Assembly (NCBI GenBank): GCA_013205645.1 | Contig: JABMMH010000286.1 | Coordinates: 1-6,388 of the forward strand | Source: Polaromonas sp. | GTDB lineage: Bacteria; Pseudomonadota; Gammaproteobacteria; Burkholderiales; Burkholderiaceae_C | Length of the DNA: 6,388 nucleotides | Reading direction: 5' to 3' | Shown: positions 1 through 5,712 of the stretch, in pieces | How positions within the stretch are numbered: the stretch's first letter is position 1 | How the letters are laid out: each line of letters starts with the position of its first letter | Translations under genes and position numbers: made by a program | Notes under the pieces: model-generated | The model's database searches: none | What the model saw: only the letters and a program-made list of their open reading frames with translations | What the model was told of the DNA's origin: nothing

Positions 1-1150
1 CCGCCAGGGCAGCAGCCTCCGTAAAATTAAAAGTGTGTGGACCCATCACCACCGGGCAAGCGCAGGCCGCCGGCTCGATCAGGTTTTGACCGCCCAGCGC
101 TTCAAAGCTGCCGCCCAACAAGGCTAAGTCACTGAGCGAGTAATACAGCGCCATCTCGCCCAGCGTGTCACCCAGCCAGACGTCGGCCTGCTGAGCGTCA
201 GCGCTCTTCGCTGGGCCATCGGACCAACTGGAACGGCGCGACACACGCAGCCCTTGTTGTTCGATCAAACGCTGGACGGTGTCAAAACGCTGCGGATGCC
301 GCGGCACGATCAGCACGCGCAAACGCGGCCCAAGTCCTTTGACAGCGGAGCCCAGCACGCCCTGCGCCACCAGTTGCCGAATGAACTCGGTCTCTTCACC
401 CTCACGCGAGCTGGCCAGCATCAGCACGGATTGGTGATGCTGCGCCCGCCATTGCCGCGCCAAGGCCTGTTGAGTCGCATCGGGTTTGGCGTCAAATTTA
501 AGGTTGCCAAAGACACCGGCCACGGGTGCGCTAATCTGCCGCAAGCGCAGCGCGTCCGCTTCGGTCTGCGCATACACAGCGGTGAGCGCACGGTAGGCCG
601 GTCGCGCCAGCCAAGCCATGCGTTCAGCGCCGGCCAGCGACTTCGCCGACAAGCGCGCATTGAGCAACACCACCGGCACGTGTTTCGCCTGTGCAGCCGC
701 CATGAGTTGCGGCCAGACCTCGGTCTCCAGCAAGACACCCATGCGCGGCTTGAAATGCGTCAAAAAACGCTCGACCGCCTTGCGGCTGTCCCAGGGTTGC
801 CAAACCTGCACATCGCCAGGCTGCAGCAAACTGGCGCCTTCAGCCCGGCCGGTGGCAGTGCCGTGCGTCAACAACAGCCGCAAGCCCGGACAGGCTTCAC
901 GCCAAGCGCGCAGCAAGATCGCGGCCGTGCGCGTCTCACCCAGCGACACCGCATGCACCCAGAGCAGCTCGCTGTTGGTTTCAGGCGGCTGCTGGTAGAC
1001 GCCGAAGCGCTCAGGAATGGCCACGGCATAACCCGGCTCGGCGACGGCCCTACGCGTCAGTTTGCGGCGCAGCAAGGGCGTGGCGGCCTGCATCAGCACG
1101 GCATACAGCTTGAGTGCGATTGACTCCGTCTTTGAACGGGCAGAACGCAT
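1..1150 (-). CDS. waaA: 3-deoxy-D-manno-octulosonic acid (Kdo) transferase, C-terminus cut by the window edge
   Basis: This enzyme transfers Kdo from CMP-Kdo to the lipid A precursor at the cytoplasmic face of the inner membrane, an early step of lipopolysaccharide synthesis. Reading from the ATG at 1150, 383 complete codons are present. The family is usually about 420-430 residues, so roughly 40 are missing beyond base 1. The N-terminus (about residues 11-30) is hydrophobic, like the family's membrane anchor. It is followed by PERFG (46-50), HAVSLGE (66-72, whose Glu72 matches the catalytic base of the family), LLTHGTATGR (93-102), ETEVWPQ (142-148) and the nucleotide-sugar-binding loop GGSFEALGGQN (346-356) ending in LIEPA. 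The start is fixed by family length; no good Shine-Dalgarno precedes it (only GAG four bases away). It lies 47 bases behind the phosphomannomutase gene on the same strand, so co-transcription and perhaps coupled translation are likely. Family identification is confident. Confidence 0.95.
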   Translation of the reverse strand, partial: MRSARSKTESIALKLYAVLMQAATPLLRRKLTRRAVAEPGYAVAIPERFGVYQQPPETNSELLWVHAVSLGETRTAAILLRAWREACPGLRLLLTHGTATGRAEGASLLQPGDVQVWQPWDSRKAVERFLTHFKPRMGVLLETEVWPQLMAAAQAKHVPVVLLNARLSAKSLAGAERMAWLARPAYRALTAVYAQTEADALRLRQISAPVAGVFGNLKFDAKPDATQQALARQWRAQHHQSVLMLASSREGEETEFIRQLVAQGVLGSAVKGLGPRLRVLIVPRHPQRFDTVQRLIEQQGLRVSRRSSWSDGPAKSADAQQADVWLGDTLGEMALYYSLSDLALLGGSFEALGGQNLIEPAACACPVVMGPHTFNFTEAAALA

Positions 1151-1197
1151 AAAACTCAGGGAGCGTACAGACAATGCGACCTCAGCGTTTCGTGTTT

Positions 1198-2583
1198 TCA
1201 GTGCGCCGCCGCACCAACGCTAGCGTCTGGCTTGACGCTGTGCAGCAACTGCAACATGTCTTTTTCAATGCGCTGCAAAGCTTCAGGCGTTTGCCCTTCA
1301 AAGCGCAGCACCAACACCGGCGTGGTGTTGGACGCACGGATCAAACCGAAGCCATCTGGCCAGTCGACGCGCACACCATCGATGGTGGAGATTTTGGCGG
1401 GAGCCGCAAAACTCACCTGCTGGACCAGTTTGTCCACCACCGCATGGGCTTCGCCCTCGGCGCAAGTCACGTTCAACTCAGGCGTGCTGTGGCTGGTCGG
1501 CAAGGCGTTGAGAACGGCGCTGGCGTTGGCGCTGCGGCTGACGATTTCGAGCAAGCGGCCACCCGCGTAAGTGCCATCGTCAAAACCGAACCAGCGCTCT
1601 TTGAAGAAGATGTGGCCGCTCATTTCGCCGCCGAGCGGGCTGTCCAGCTCTTTCATGCGCGCCTTGATCAGCGAGTGGCCGGTCTTGTAAATGTGCGCAA
1701 CGCCGCCAGCCGCTTCGATGGCCGGGGCCAGTCGCTGCGAACACTTGACGTCAAAAATAATGTTACCGCCGGGCACGCGCGACAGCACGTCCTGCGCAAA
1801 CAAGATCATCTGGCGATCAGGGTAAATGTTCTGCCCGTCCTTGGTGACGATGCCAAGCCGGTCGCCGTCGCCGTCAAAAGCCAGACCCAATTCGGCATCG
1901 GAATTTTTGAGCGCGGCAATCAAGTCGCGTAGATTTTCAGGCTTGCTCGGATCGGGATGGTGGTTGGGGAAATTGCCGTCGACCTCGCTGAAGAGCTCGG
2001 TCACCTCGCAACCCAGCGCCCGGAAAATTGCCGGCGCCGACGCGCCGGCAATGCCGTTGCCGGAGTCGACCACGATCTTCATTGGGCGTGTCAGGCGAAT
2101 GTCGGAGACGATGCGCTCGGTGTAAGCCGGCAGCACATCGACTTGACGCACACCGGCAGGCGTGCCAGCCAACTGCCAGCTGTCGGCTTCCATGATGCGG
2201 CGCAAGACTTGGATTTCTTCACCATAAATCGCCCGACCGCCCATCACCATCTTGAAGCCGTTGTAGTCCTTCGGGTTGTGGCTGCCAGTGACCTGAATGC
2301 CGCTGTTGCACAAGGTGTTGGCCGCGAAATAAAGCATCGGCGTGGTCACCGCGCCGACATCAATCACCTCAACACCAACAGCCCGCAGACCGCGCATCAA
2401 GGCCGCGCTCAAGAATGGGCCGCTGAGCCGACCGTCGCGACCGACCGCCACCGTGCGTTCGCCTTCAGCCAAGGCAACGGTGCCAAAGGCTTTGCCCAAA
2501 GCCTCCGCAACGTCTTCGTGGATCGTGGAAGGCACCACGCCGCGGATGTCATAAGCTTTGAAAATCGAGGGAGTTACATGCAT
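1198..2583 (-). CDS. phosphomannomutase/phosphoglucomutase
   Basis: A cytoplasmic alpha-D-phosphohexomutase that interconverts mannose-6-P/mannose-1-P and glucose-6-P/glucose-1-P, feeding nucleotide sugars into LPS and exopolysaccharide synthesis (AlgC/ManB type). It has 461 residues, the usual length. The four family signatures are in order: VTGSHNP (98-104) with the phosphoserine Ser101, the metal-binding loop DGDGD (237-241), the sugar-binding loop GEMSGH (319-324), and the phosphate-binding loop RASNTTP (416-422). The reading frame is open back to 2667. The ATG at 2583 is preferred because homologues start just before the conserved IFKAYDIRG (here residues 7-15), and because AAGGA (2594-2598) lies ten bases upstream. 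The extra 28 residues of the longer frame are Cys/Arg-rich and unlike the family. It is followed by waaA. The symbol is left empty because manB, algC and pgm are all used for this dual-specificity group. Confidence 0.95.
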   Translation of the reverse strand: MHVTPSIFKAYDIRGVVPSTIHEDVAEALGKAFGTVALAEGERTVAVGRDGRLSGPFLSAALMRGLRAVGVEVIDVGAVTTPMLYFAANTLCNSGIQVTGSHNPKDYNGFKMVMGGRAIYGEEIQVLRRIMEADSWQLAGTPAGVRQVDVLPAYTERIVSDIRLTRPMKIVVDSGNGIAGASAPAIFRALGCEVTELFSEVDGNFPNHHPDPSKPENLRDLIAALKNSDAELGLAFDGDGDRLGIVTKDGQNIYPDRQMILFAQDVLSRVPGGNIIFDVKCSQRLAPAIEAAGGVAHIYKTGHSLIKARMKELDSPLGGEMSGHIFFKERWFGFDDGTYAGGRLLEIVSRSANASAVLNALPTSHSTPELNVTCAEGEAHAVVDKLVQQVSFAAPAKISTIDGVRVDWPDGFGLIRASNTTPVLVLRFEGQTPEALQRIEKDMLQLLHSVKPDASVGAAAH

Positions 2584-2624
2584 GAAAGAGTGTTCCTTGA
2601 TGGCGACAACAAGATGCCGCCCTG

Positions 2625-2653
2625 ATAACAATTGTAGGCCGCACCTCCTACAA
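2625..2653 (-). promoter_or_regulatory. candidate sigma-70 promoter of the phosphomannomutase-waaA operon
   Basis: On the minus strand TTGTAG (2648-2653) and TGTTAT (2625-2630) are separated by 17 bases, leaving a leader of about 35 bases before the ATG at 2583. An overlapping alternative -10 box TACAAT (2631-2636) has a better hexamer but no good -35. Only partial matches to consensus are present, so the exact promoter is uncertain, although some promoter must lie in this divergent gap. Confidence 0.35.
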
Positions 2654-2773
2654 ACACAGCAGGACAAGGCGCCGCGGCAGGGTCAGCCTGAAACCGTGCT
2701 GGGCGTATCATGAGATTCATCTTTCATGGGTTGCACCGCGGCGCGAGATGAACAAATGGCAGGCTCAGCTGAC

Positions 2774-3295
2774 ATGAAATTCAAAGCTTCTATGGCGCAG
2801 ACCCGCTGCCCGACCCCTTTGGGTGACTTGACGCTGGTGGCCAGTCCCAGCGGGTTGGCGGGTGCATGGTTCGACAACCAACGCCATCTGCCAGCCGCCT
2901 TGTCGACGCAACTTGTCGGCGAAAGCACCATCTGGCCTGAACAAGCCAGCCACCCGATCCTGCAAGAAGCCGTCAAGCAATTGACGGCTTACTTTGCCGG
3001 ACAGAAAAATAACTTTGACCTGCCGCTGGACCTGAGCGCCGGCAGCGAATTCCAGCAAGCCGTGTGGCAGGCGCTGCTGGCTATTGAACGCGGCAGCACC
3101 ACCAGTTATGGCGCCTTGAGCGCCAGCATCGGACGACCCAGCGCCGTGCGTGCAGTCGGCGGTGCGATCGGTCGCAACCCACTCAGCATCATCGTGCCCT
3201 GCCACCGCGTGATCGGCAGCAGCGGCTCGCTCACTGGCTATGCCGGCGGCTTAGAGCGCAAGCTCGCGCTTCTGCAGCTCGAAGGCGCACGTTGA
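2774..3295 (+). CDS. ogt: methylated-DNA--[protein]-cysteine S-methyltransferase (O6-methylguanine repair)
   Basis: A suicide repair protein that moves the alkyl group from O6-alkylguanine (or O4-alkylthymine) in DNA to its own cysteine. From the ATG at 2774 it has 173 residues, a normal size for Ogt without an Ada domain. The C-terminal catalytic domain is complete: Tyr112 in TSYG, the arginine-finger and Asn-hinge segment RAVGGAIGRNP (126-136), the active-site PCHRV (142-146) with Cys143, and GGLERK (158-163). The N-terminal part starts with the typical TPLGDLTLVAS at 14-24. Upstream in-frame ATGs at 2726 and 2756 are possible and would add 16 or 6 residues. None has a strong Shine-Dalgarno, and 2774 was chosen because homologues place about 10-15 residues before PLG. 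A TATCAT box at 2706-2711 could be a -10 element, which would argue against the 2726 start. Its stop overlaps the start of the next gene. Confidence 0.93.
   Translation: MKFKASMAQTRCPTPLGDLTLVASPSGLAGAWFDNQRHLPAALSTQLVGESTIWPEQASHPILQEAVKQLTAYFAGQKNNFDLPLDLSAGSEFQQAVWQALLAIERGSTTSYGALSASIGRPSAVRAVGGAIGRNPLSIIVPCHRVIGSSGSLTGYAGGLERKLALLQLEGAR
3281..3295 (+). promoter_or_regulatory. ribosome binding site and TTG start overlapping the ogt stop
   Basis: GAAGG (3281-3285), inside the last codons of ogt, lies six bases before TTG (3292-3294). That TTG shares bases with the ogt stop TGA (3293-3295), giving a four-base TTGA overlap. No other start codon in this frame lies before the first membrane segment, so this arrangement decides the start of the transporter gene and implies translational coupling. 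Confidence 0.7.
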
Positions 3296-4203
3296 GCACG
3301 ACAGACTCAGACAAGCCTTGGGCGTTTGACTTCGTCTTGCTGGCTGCCGTTTGGGGTGCCTCCTTCTTATTCATGCGCATCGGCGTGGTTGAGTTTGGGC
3401 CCTTTGCCACGGCCGGCGTGCGGGTCGCCGTCGCCTCGGCTTTTTTACTGCCCATCTTGCTTTACAAAGGTCTCGGCCCAGCCTTGCTGAGGTACTGGAA
3501 GCCGGTCTTTTTTGTGGGCCTGCTGAACTCCGCCATTCCTTTTGTCTGTTTTTCTTTTGCCTTGTTGTCCATCACCACCGGCATGTCCTCCATGCTCAAC
3601 GCCACCGTGCCCTTATTCGGTGCGCTGGTGGCTTGGTTCTGGCTGCATGACAAGCCCTCTCGCTCGCGTTCGCTGGGCCTGTTCATCGGCTTCATCGGGG
3701 TTGCCATGCTGGCCTGGGACCAAGCCGGCGTCAAGGCAGGCGCTTCCGGCATAGCGCCCGTCTGGGCAGTGCTGGCCGGTTTGTTGGCCTGTGCTTGTTA
3801 CGCGGTTTCAGCCAGCTACACGCGGCGTTTTTTAACCGACGTCCCAGCGCTGGTGATCGCCACCGGCAGCCAAATCGGCGCCATGCTGGGCCTCGCCCTG
3901 CCGGCGCTGTGGTTCAAACCAACACAGCTGCCCAGCGTCAGCGCTTGGCTGGCGCTGCTGATGGTCGGCGTGGTCTCTTCGGGCATCGCCTACATTTTGT
4001 TTTTCCGACTGATCGCCAATGCCGGTCCGGCGCGCGCACTCTCCGTGACCTACGTGGTGCCGGTGTTTGCCGTGTTGTATGGCCTGATTTTTTTAGGCGA
4101 AAAAATCACCCCATGGATGCTCATCTGTGGCGCGGTGATTTTGGTTGGTACGGCGCTGTCTACCGGACTGCTCAACCTCAGGCGGCGACGTTTTTCACGC
4201 TGA
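3292..4203 (+). CDS. EamA-family (drug/metabolite transporter superfamily) inner-membrane exporter
   Basis: A 303-residue polytopic membrane protein of the DMT superfamily (10-TMS EamA type, two five-helix repeats). Members export amino acids, metabolites or small toxic compounds by proton exchange; the substrate cannot be read from this sequence. The first repeat begins at residues 13-30 with the characteristic LLAAVWGASFLFMRIG, followed by the ATAGVRVAVASAFLLPIL helix (39-56), SAIPFVCFSFALL (80-92) and the TVPLFGALVAWFWL helix (105-118). The second repeat has VWAVLAGLLACACYAVSA (157-174), a GVVSSGIAYILFFRLIANAGPARA region (226-249), and a final pair containing TYVVPVFAVLYGLIFLGE (253-270) and a last helix to about 290. 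The C-terminus is Arg-rich (LRRRRFSR) and cytoplasmic by the positive-inside rule. It starts with TTG overlapping the ogt stop and has GAAGG six bases before it. A functional link to DNA repair is not evident. Confidence 0.92.
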   Translation: MSTTDSDKPWAFDFVLLAAVWGASFLFMRIGVVEFGPFATAGVRVAVASAFLLPILLYKGLGPALLRYWKPVFFVGLLNSAIPFVCFSFALLSITTGMSSMLNATVPLFGALVAWFWLHDKPSRSRSLGLFIGFIGVAMLAWDQAGVKAGASGIAPVWAVLAGLLACACYAVSASYTRRFLTDVPALVIATGSQIGAMLGLALPALWFKPTQLPSVSAWLALLMVGVVSSGIAYILFFRLIANAGPARALSVTYVVPVFAVLYGLIFLGEKITPWMLICGAVILVGTALSTGLLNLRRRRFSR

Positions 4204-4562
4204 GAAACCTTCGCCTACAGAAACGTCGAGTCCGCGAGGCAATTCACTTGGCGCATCAGCCCGGGCCGGAATTTGTCAATGACGATGAGACACCGTCCAC
4301 CTCAATCCCCGACACCCCTCAAAACAAGGAGCATCAAACCATGCAGAAAACCGACTGAGCCTCAAGAAGGCTTGTTCCAGCGCCTATTGAGCCAAATCTG
4401 TGCGGTTGGTGGTGCTCATTTCCAAGCCAGCCCTGCTAATGAAAAAAGACACAGGCAAAGTCGGCCACCTGAACTGATTTGGAAGGTTCGCATGGCATTA
4501 GACTTCAACTTTTTCACGTTCGTCGTGATGCACCTGCACGGCACGCGCAAATCAGGGGAGAT
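4204..4562. other. 359-base stretch without a convincing gene
   Basis: Between the exporter stop and the end of the convergent DsrE-family gene I see no conserved protein. Open frames here (for example 4273-4578, and a 28-codon ATG frame at 4492 preceded by GGAAGG) have no recognisable domain and low plausibility. No classical terminator follows the exporter. A weak one for the minus-strand gene may be CAGG (4452-4455) pairing with CCTG (4468-4471), next to an A-tract at 4442-4447 that would be a T-tract on the minus strand. The one ordered element is the five-codon ORF with hairpin at 4326-4372, listed separately. Confidence 0.5.
4326..4372 (+). other. five-codon ORF (MQKTD) with strong Shine-Dalgarno and overlapping hairpin
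   Basis: AAGGAG (4326-4331), a perfect Shine-Dalgarno core, lies nine bases before ATG (4341-4343). The frame reads Met-Gln-Lys-Thr-Asp and stops at TGA (4356-4358). A small hairpin starts on the last base of that stop: AGCCT (4358-4362), loop CAAGA, AGGCT (4368-4372). After the TGA the frame stays open for 27 more codons, without recognised similarity. It may be a leader peptide, the intact start of a gene destroyed by a nonsense or frameshift mutation, or chance. It lies 120-odd bases downstream of the exporter gene on the same strand. Confidence 0.3.
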
Positions 4563-4997
4563 TCAAGGCTTGATGTAAGCGTAACCTTCTCGGGCCTGCA
4601 AACGGCCCACACGGACGACACCAGAAGGCGTGAACTCAGCATCCATGATGAACTGTTCTTTCTTTAGACCCCTGTTTTTTAGCGTGATTTCGCACACCTC
4701 GAAGTGGACATTGCGTGCCCTCAACGCAGAGACCAAGGAAGCGTAGTCAATGTTCGGATTGGCTTTGTCTTTGGCGCCCTCAAACAGAAAATCTACGCCG
4801 TCCGAATGCGTCACGACAATGATCTGCGTGTCTGGGGCAACATCCAAGTGATTGCGAATATTGCGCAGCCCTTTTGTCGCTTGTTGAGCCGTGTTGTCAA
4901 TGTGATAAACCACCTTGTCACCGGCCGCTTGGACCAGTGAACTGGCTGCAAGAGCAGCGCAAAGTAGAAAATTTTTAAGGATTGAATTTGCAGTCAT
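4563..4997 (-). CDS. exported DsrE/DsrF-like family protein
   Basis: A small DsrE-fold protein of 144 residues, predicted to be exported to the periplasm. Residues 1-24 form a signal peptide: MTANSILKN, a hydrophobic core FLLCAALAASSLV, and a cleavage-like site after VQA. The mature part follows the family pattern: a first beta strand KVVYHIDN (28-35), an Asn/Arg-rich helix (GLRNIRNHLD), a second strand TQIIVVTHSDGVDFLF (57-72), a helix with SLVSALRARNV (88-97), and FEVCEITLKNRGL (99-111) with the conserved Cys102. DsrE relatives carry sulfur on a cysteine or act in sulfur relay, but for these lone exported members the role is unknown. The frame is open back to 5048. The ATG at 4997 was chosen because AAGGTG lies five bases before it and the signal peptide begins there. 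It has its own promoter and no co-directional partner nearby. Confidence 0.88.
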   Translation of the reverse strand: MTANSILKNFLLCAALAASSLVQAAGDKVVYHIDNTAQQATKGLRNIRNHLDVAPDTQIIVVTHSDGVDFLFEGAKDKANPNIDYASLVSALRARNVHFEVCEITLKNRGLKKEQFIMDAEFTPSGVVRVGRLQAREGYAYIKP

Positions 4998-5036
4998 TGA
5001 GTCACCTTGGTGTGTATTTCCGACGAGCGGGTTATC

Positions 5037-5064
5037 TTTATATTGCAAAGTCTAGCGCTTTCAA
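5037..5064 (-). promoter_or_regulatory. candidate sigma-70 promoter of the DsrE-family gene
   Basis: On the minus strand TTGAAA (5059-5064) and TATAAA (5037-5042) are separated by 16 bases, a good match to the sigma-70 consensus. The predicted start of transcription would be about 30 bases before the ATG at 4997. The region also forms the border between the core genes and the mobile-DNA scar to the right. Confidence 0.6.
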
Positions 5065-5115
5065 CTGAGCGGGGCCTTTTTATTCGATTTGCGACCTCCG
5101 TTTGTTAGGCTATGT

Positions 5116-5313
5116 TCACGCTGCCTTTGTGCCCATGGCCTCAATATGGCTGCGCAGAGTGGACGGGTACATGTCGGTCCGCTTCTCGATTTTGGCGATC
5201 GAAGGCTGCTGCACATGCAGCACTTCGGCCAACATCTGCCGGGCCATGCCGTCCGATTTCTCACGGGCTGCTTGGCTCATCCCTGCCCGAAGCTCTGTAA
5301 ATTTCTTAGCCAT
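5116..5313 (-). pseudogene. rearranged HigA-type (XRE family) antitoxin, internally deleted and C-terminally truncated
   Basis: The 65-codon frame opens with MAKKFTELRAGMS and continues at about residues 26-61 with MLAEVLHVQQPSIAKIEKRT and the STLRSHIEAMG segment. This is the end of the helix-turn-helix of the HigA/XRE antitoxins that follow RelE/HigB-like toxins. Family members are usually about 95-110 residues. In them, about 18 residues (the first helix of the HTH) separate the N-terminal arm from the MLAEVLHV-type segment; here the two are joined directly after residue 24. After IEAMG the frame ends with TKAA instead of the usual beta-rich C-terminal tail. The start is firm: AAGGAG lies six bases before the ATG, and the first eight bases overlap the end of the toxin frame (ATGGCTAA). 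It could still be translated, but DNA binding and toxin neutralisation are doubtful. The family comparison is from memory, not an alignment. Confidence 0.65.
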
Positions 5314-5374
5314 CTATCGCTCCTTCACGTCGAAGTTGAACCAGTTGCTGGTCATACAGCCGATCGGCGCGAAT
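5306..5374 (-). pseudogene. C-terminal remnant of a HigB/RelE-type toxin
   Basis: The last about 22 codons before the TAA at 5306-5308 read IRADRLYDQQLVQLRREG followed by AIDG. This resembles the closing helix of RelE/HigB-like toxins that precede this type of antitoxin, which typically end in an ADxLYDxxLxxLxxEG-like pattern. The stop overlaps the antitoxin start by eight bases, the arrangement expected of an intact toxin-antitoxin operon. The N-terminal part with the RNase fold is absent: upstream the frame runs without a stop into an unrelated fragment. Toxin activity is therefore not expected. Identification rests on this short tail plus its position. Confidence 0.5.
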
Positions 5375-5440
5375 CGAAGGCGTACAGCAAGCGAAAAGGT
5401 CGCCCGCCACGCTGCGTTCGGAGTTAACACATACGGCCGC

Positions 5441-5575
5441 GCCTAGATTCGTGGATGCCGCTACTGTGGTGATGGCCTCGCCCAACATGGTCAGAATCAG
5501 CTCAATGTCGGTCATGTGGTCGCGCAGGTTTTCGCGCGCCAAGGCTTTCACCTGCTTGTACTCGTCCACCTTGAG
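5441..5575 (-). pseudogene. fragment of a phage antirepressor / DinD-like protein
   Basis: The minus-strand frame from about 5575 reads LKVDEYKQVKALARENLRDH followed by MTDIELILTMLGEAITT. This strongly resembles the central to C-terminal region of BRO/antirepressor and DinD-type proteins, which contain an ENLRDHMTxLELxxxMLGE block. The N-terminal domain is lost at the junction with the insertion-sequence end at about 5576. A TGA in the same frame (about 5603-5605) lies inside the IS sequence. Downstream the similarity fades; a short SVAGD segment at about 5396-5410 may be the family's GGxVAG motif after decay. The frame then continues into the toxin tail without a stop. The GTG at 5567-5569 is a possible but unlikely start, because coding similarity extends upstream of it. 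Such proteins are typical of prophages and islands. Confidence 0.5.
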
Positions 5576-5587
5576 TGCAAAACCCCG

Positions 5588-5632
5588 ATGGCCAGTTCAA
5601 ATTCCCCCACTTATGGCCAGTCAAACTCCTCC
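5588..5632. repeat. two tandem imperfect copies of an IS21-type terminal repeat
   Basis: Copy one (5588-5608) begins ATGGCCAGTTCAAATTCCCC and copy two (5613-5632) reads ATGGCCAGTCAAACTCCTCC. They are spaced 25 bases apart and share ATGGCCAGT plus the CAAA(a/c)TCC core. Repeats of this kind at element ends serve as transposase (IstA) binding sites in the IS21 family. A small palindrome, CCTCC-ATG-GGAGG (5628-5640), adjoins copy two. Confidence 0.6.
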
Positions 5633-5649
5633 ATGGGAGGACGGATAGA

Positions 5650-5712
5650 TTATGACGAATCGCCGGTCACGGCGATGCGGGCGGCCGCTTCTTTGAGTCG
5701 GTAACTGGGGAT
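5650..5712 (-). pseudogene. C-terminal tail of an IstB-like transposition helper ATPase
   Basis: Twenty minus-strand codons before the TAA at 5650-5652 read IPSYRLKEAAARIAVTGDSS. IstB proteins of IS21-like elements often end with a (G)xSYRLKE-type segment, and the two terminal repeats lie immediately downstream where an IS21 right end would be. The ATPase domain (Walker A and B) is absent from the window. Alone this tail would be weak evidence; together with the repeats it is reasonable. Confidence 0.5.

Larger units (their letters stand above)
5576..5712 (-). mobile_element. remnant of the right end of an IS21-family insertion sequence
   Basis: On the minus strand this stretch holds the last codons of an istB-like ATPase, a short non-coding tail with two copies of a terminal repeat, and an end in ...TTTTGCA. 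IS21-family elements carry istA and istB, have multiple subterminal repeats at their ends and terminate in 5'-TG...CA-3'. On the plus strand the end reads TGCAAAACCCCGATGGCCAG. Everything upstream of the last about 20 istB codons is missing, and unrelated plus-strand coding sequence begins at about 5710. The element is a dead fragment, and the exact IS cannot be named. Confidence 0.55.

Noticed and set aside
254..1123. Long plus-strand open frame opposite waaA (and shorter ones at 421-738 and 618-998)
   Set aside because: They overlap the clearly conserved WaaA coding sequence on the minus strand. Their translations are Arg/His/Gln-rich, typical of the antisense of GC-rich genes, with no domain.
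1174..2625. Plus-strand frames opposite the phosphomannomutase gene (1174-1932, 1957-2625 and others)
   Set aside because: Antisense shadows of a gene with all four mutase signatures.
2584..2667. 28-codon N-terminal extension of the phosphomannomutase
   Set aside because: It is Cys/Arg-rich and unlike homologues, and it overlaps the likely promoter. The ATG at 2583 has an AAGGA site and fits the family start.
4442..4471. Possible terminator of the DsrE-like gene on the minus strand
   Set aside because: Only a four-base stem (CAGG/CCTG) with a long loop before the T-tract. It is too weak to list as a feature.
4273..4578. 101-codon plus-strand frame and a 28-codon ATG frame (4492-4578) with GGAAGG before it
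   Set aside because: No recognisable domain, poor composition, and both run into the 3' end of the convergent DsrE-like gene.
5104..5110. GTTAGGC / GCCTAAC, a possible integron attC core just downstream of the antitoxin frame
   Set aside because: Seven bases match the loose core consensus, but I found no partner core site at the expected 55-140 bases and no large imperfect palindrome between. Probably chance.
5061..5264. 67-codon minus-strand frame over the antitoxin remnant, and plus-strand frames 5089-5446
   Set aside because: They are other frames of the antitoxin sequence. Only the frame from 5313 carries HigA-like residues and a ribosome binding site.
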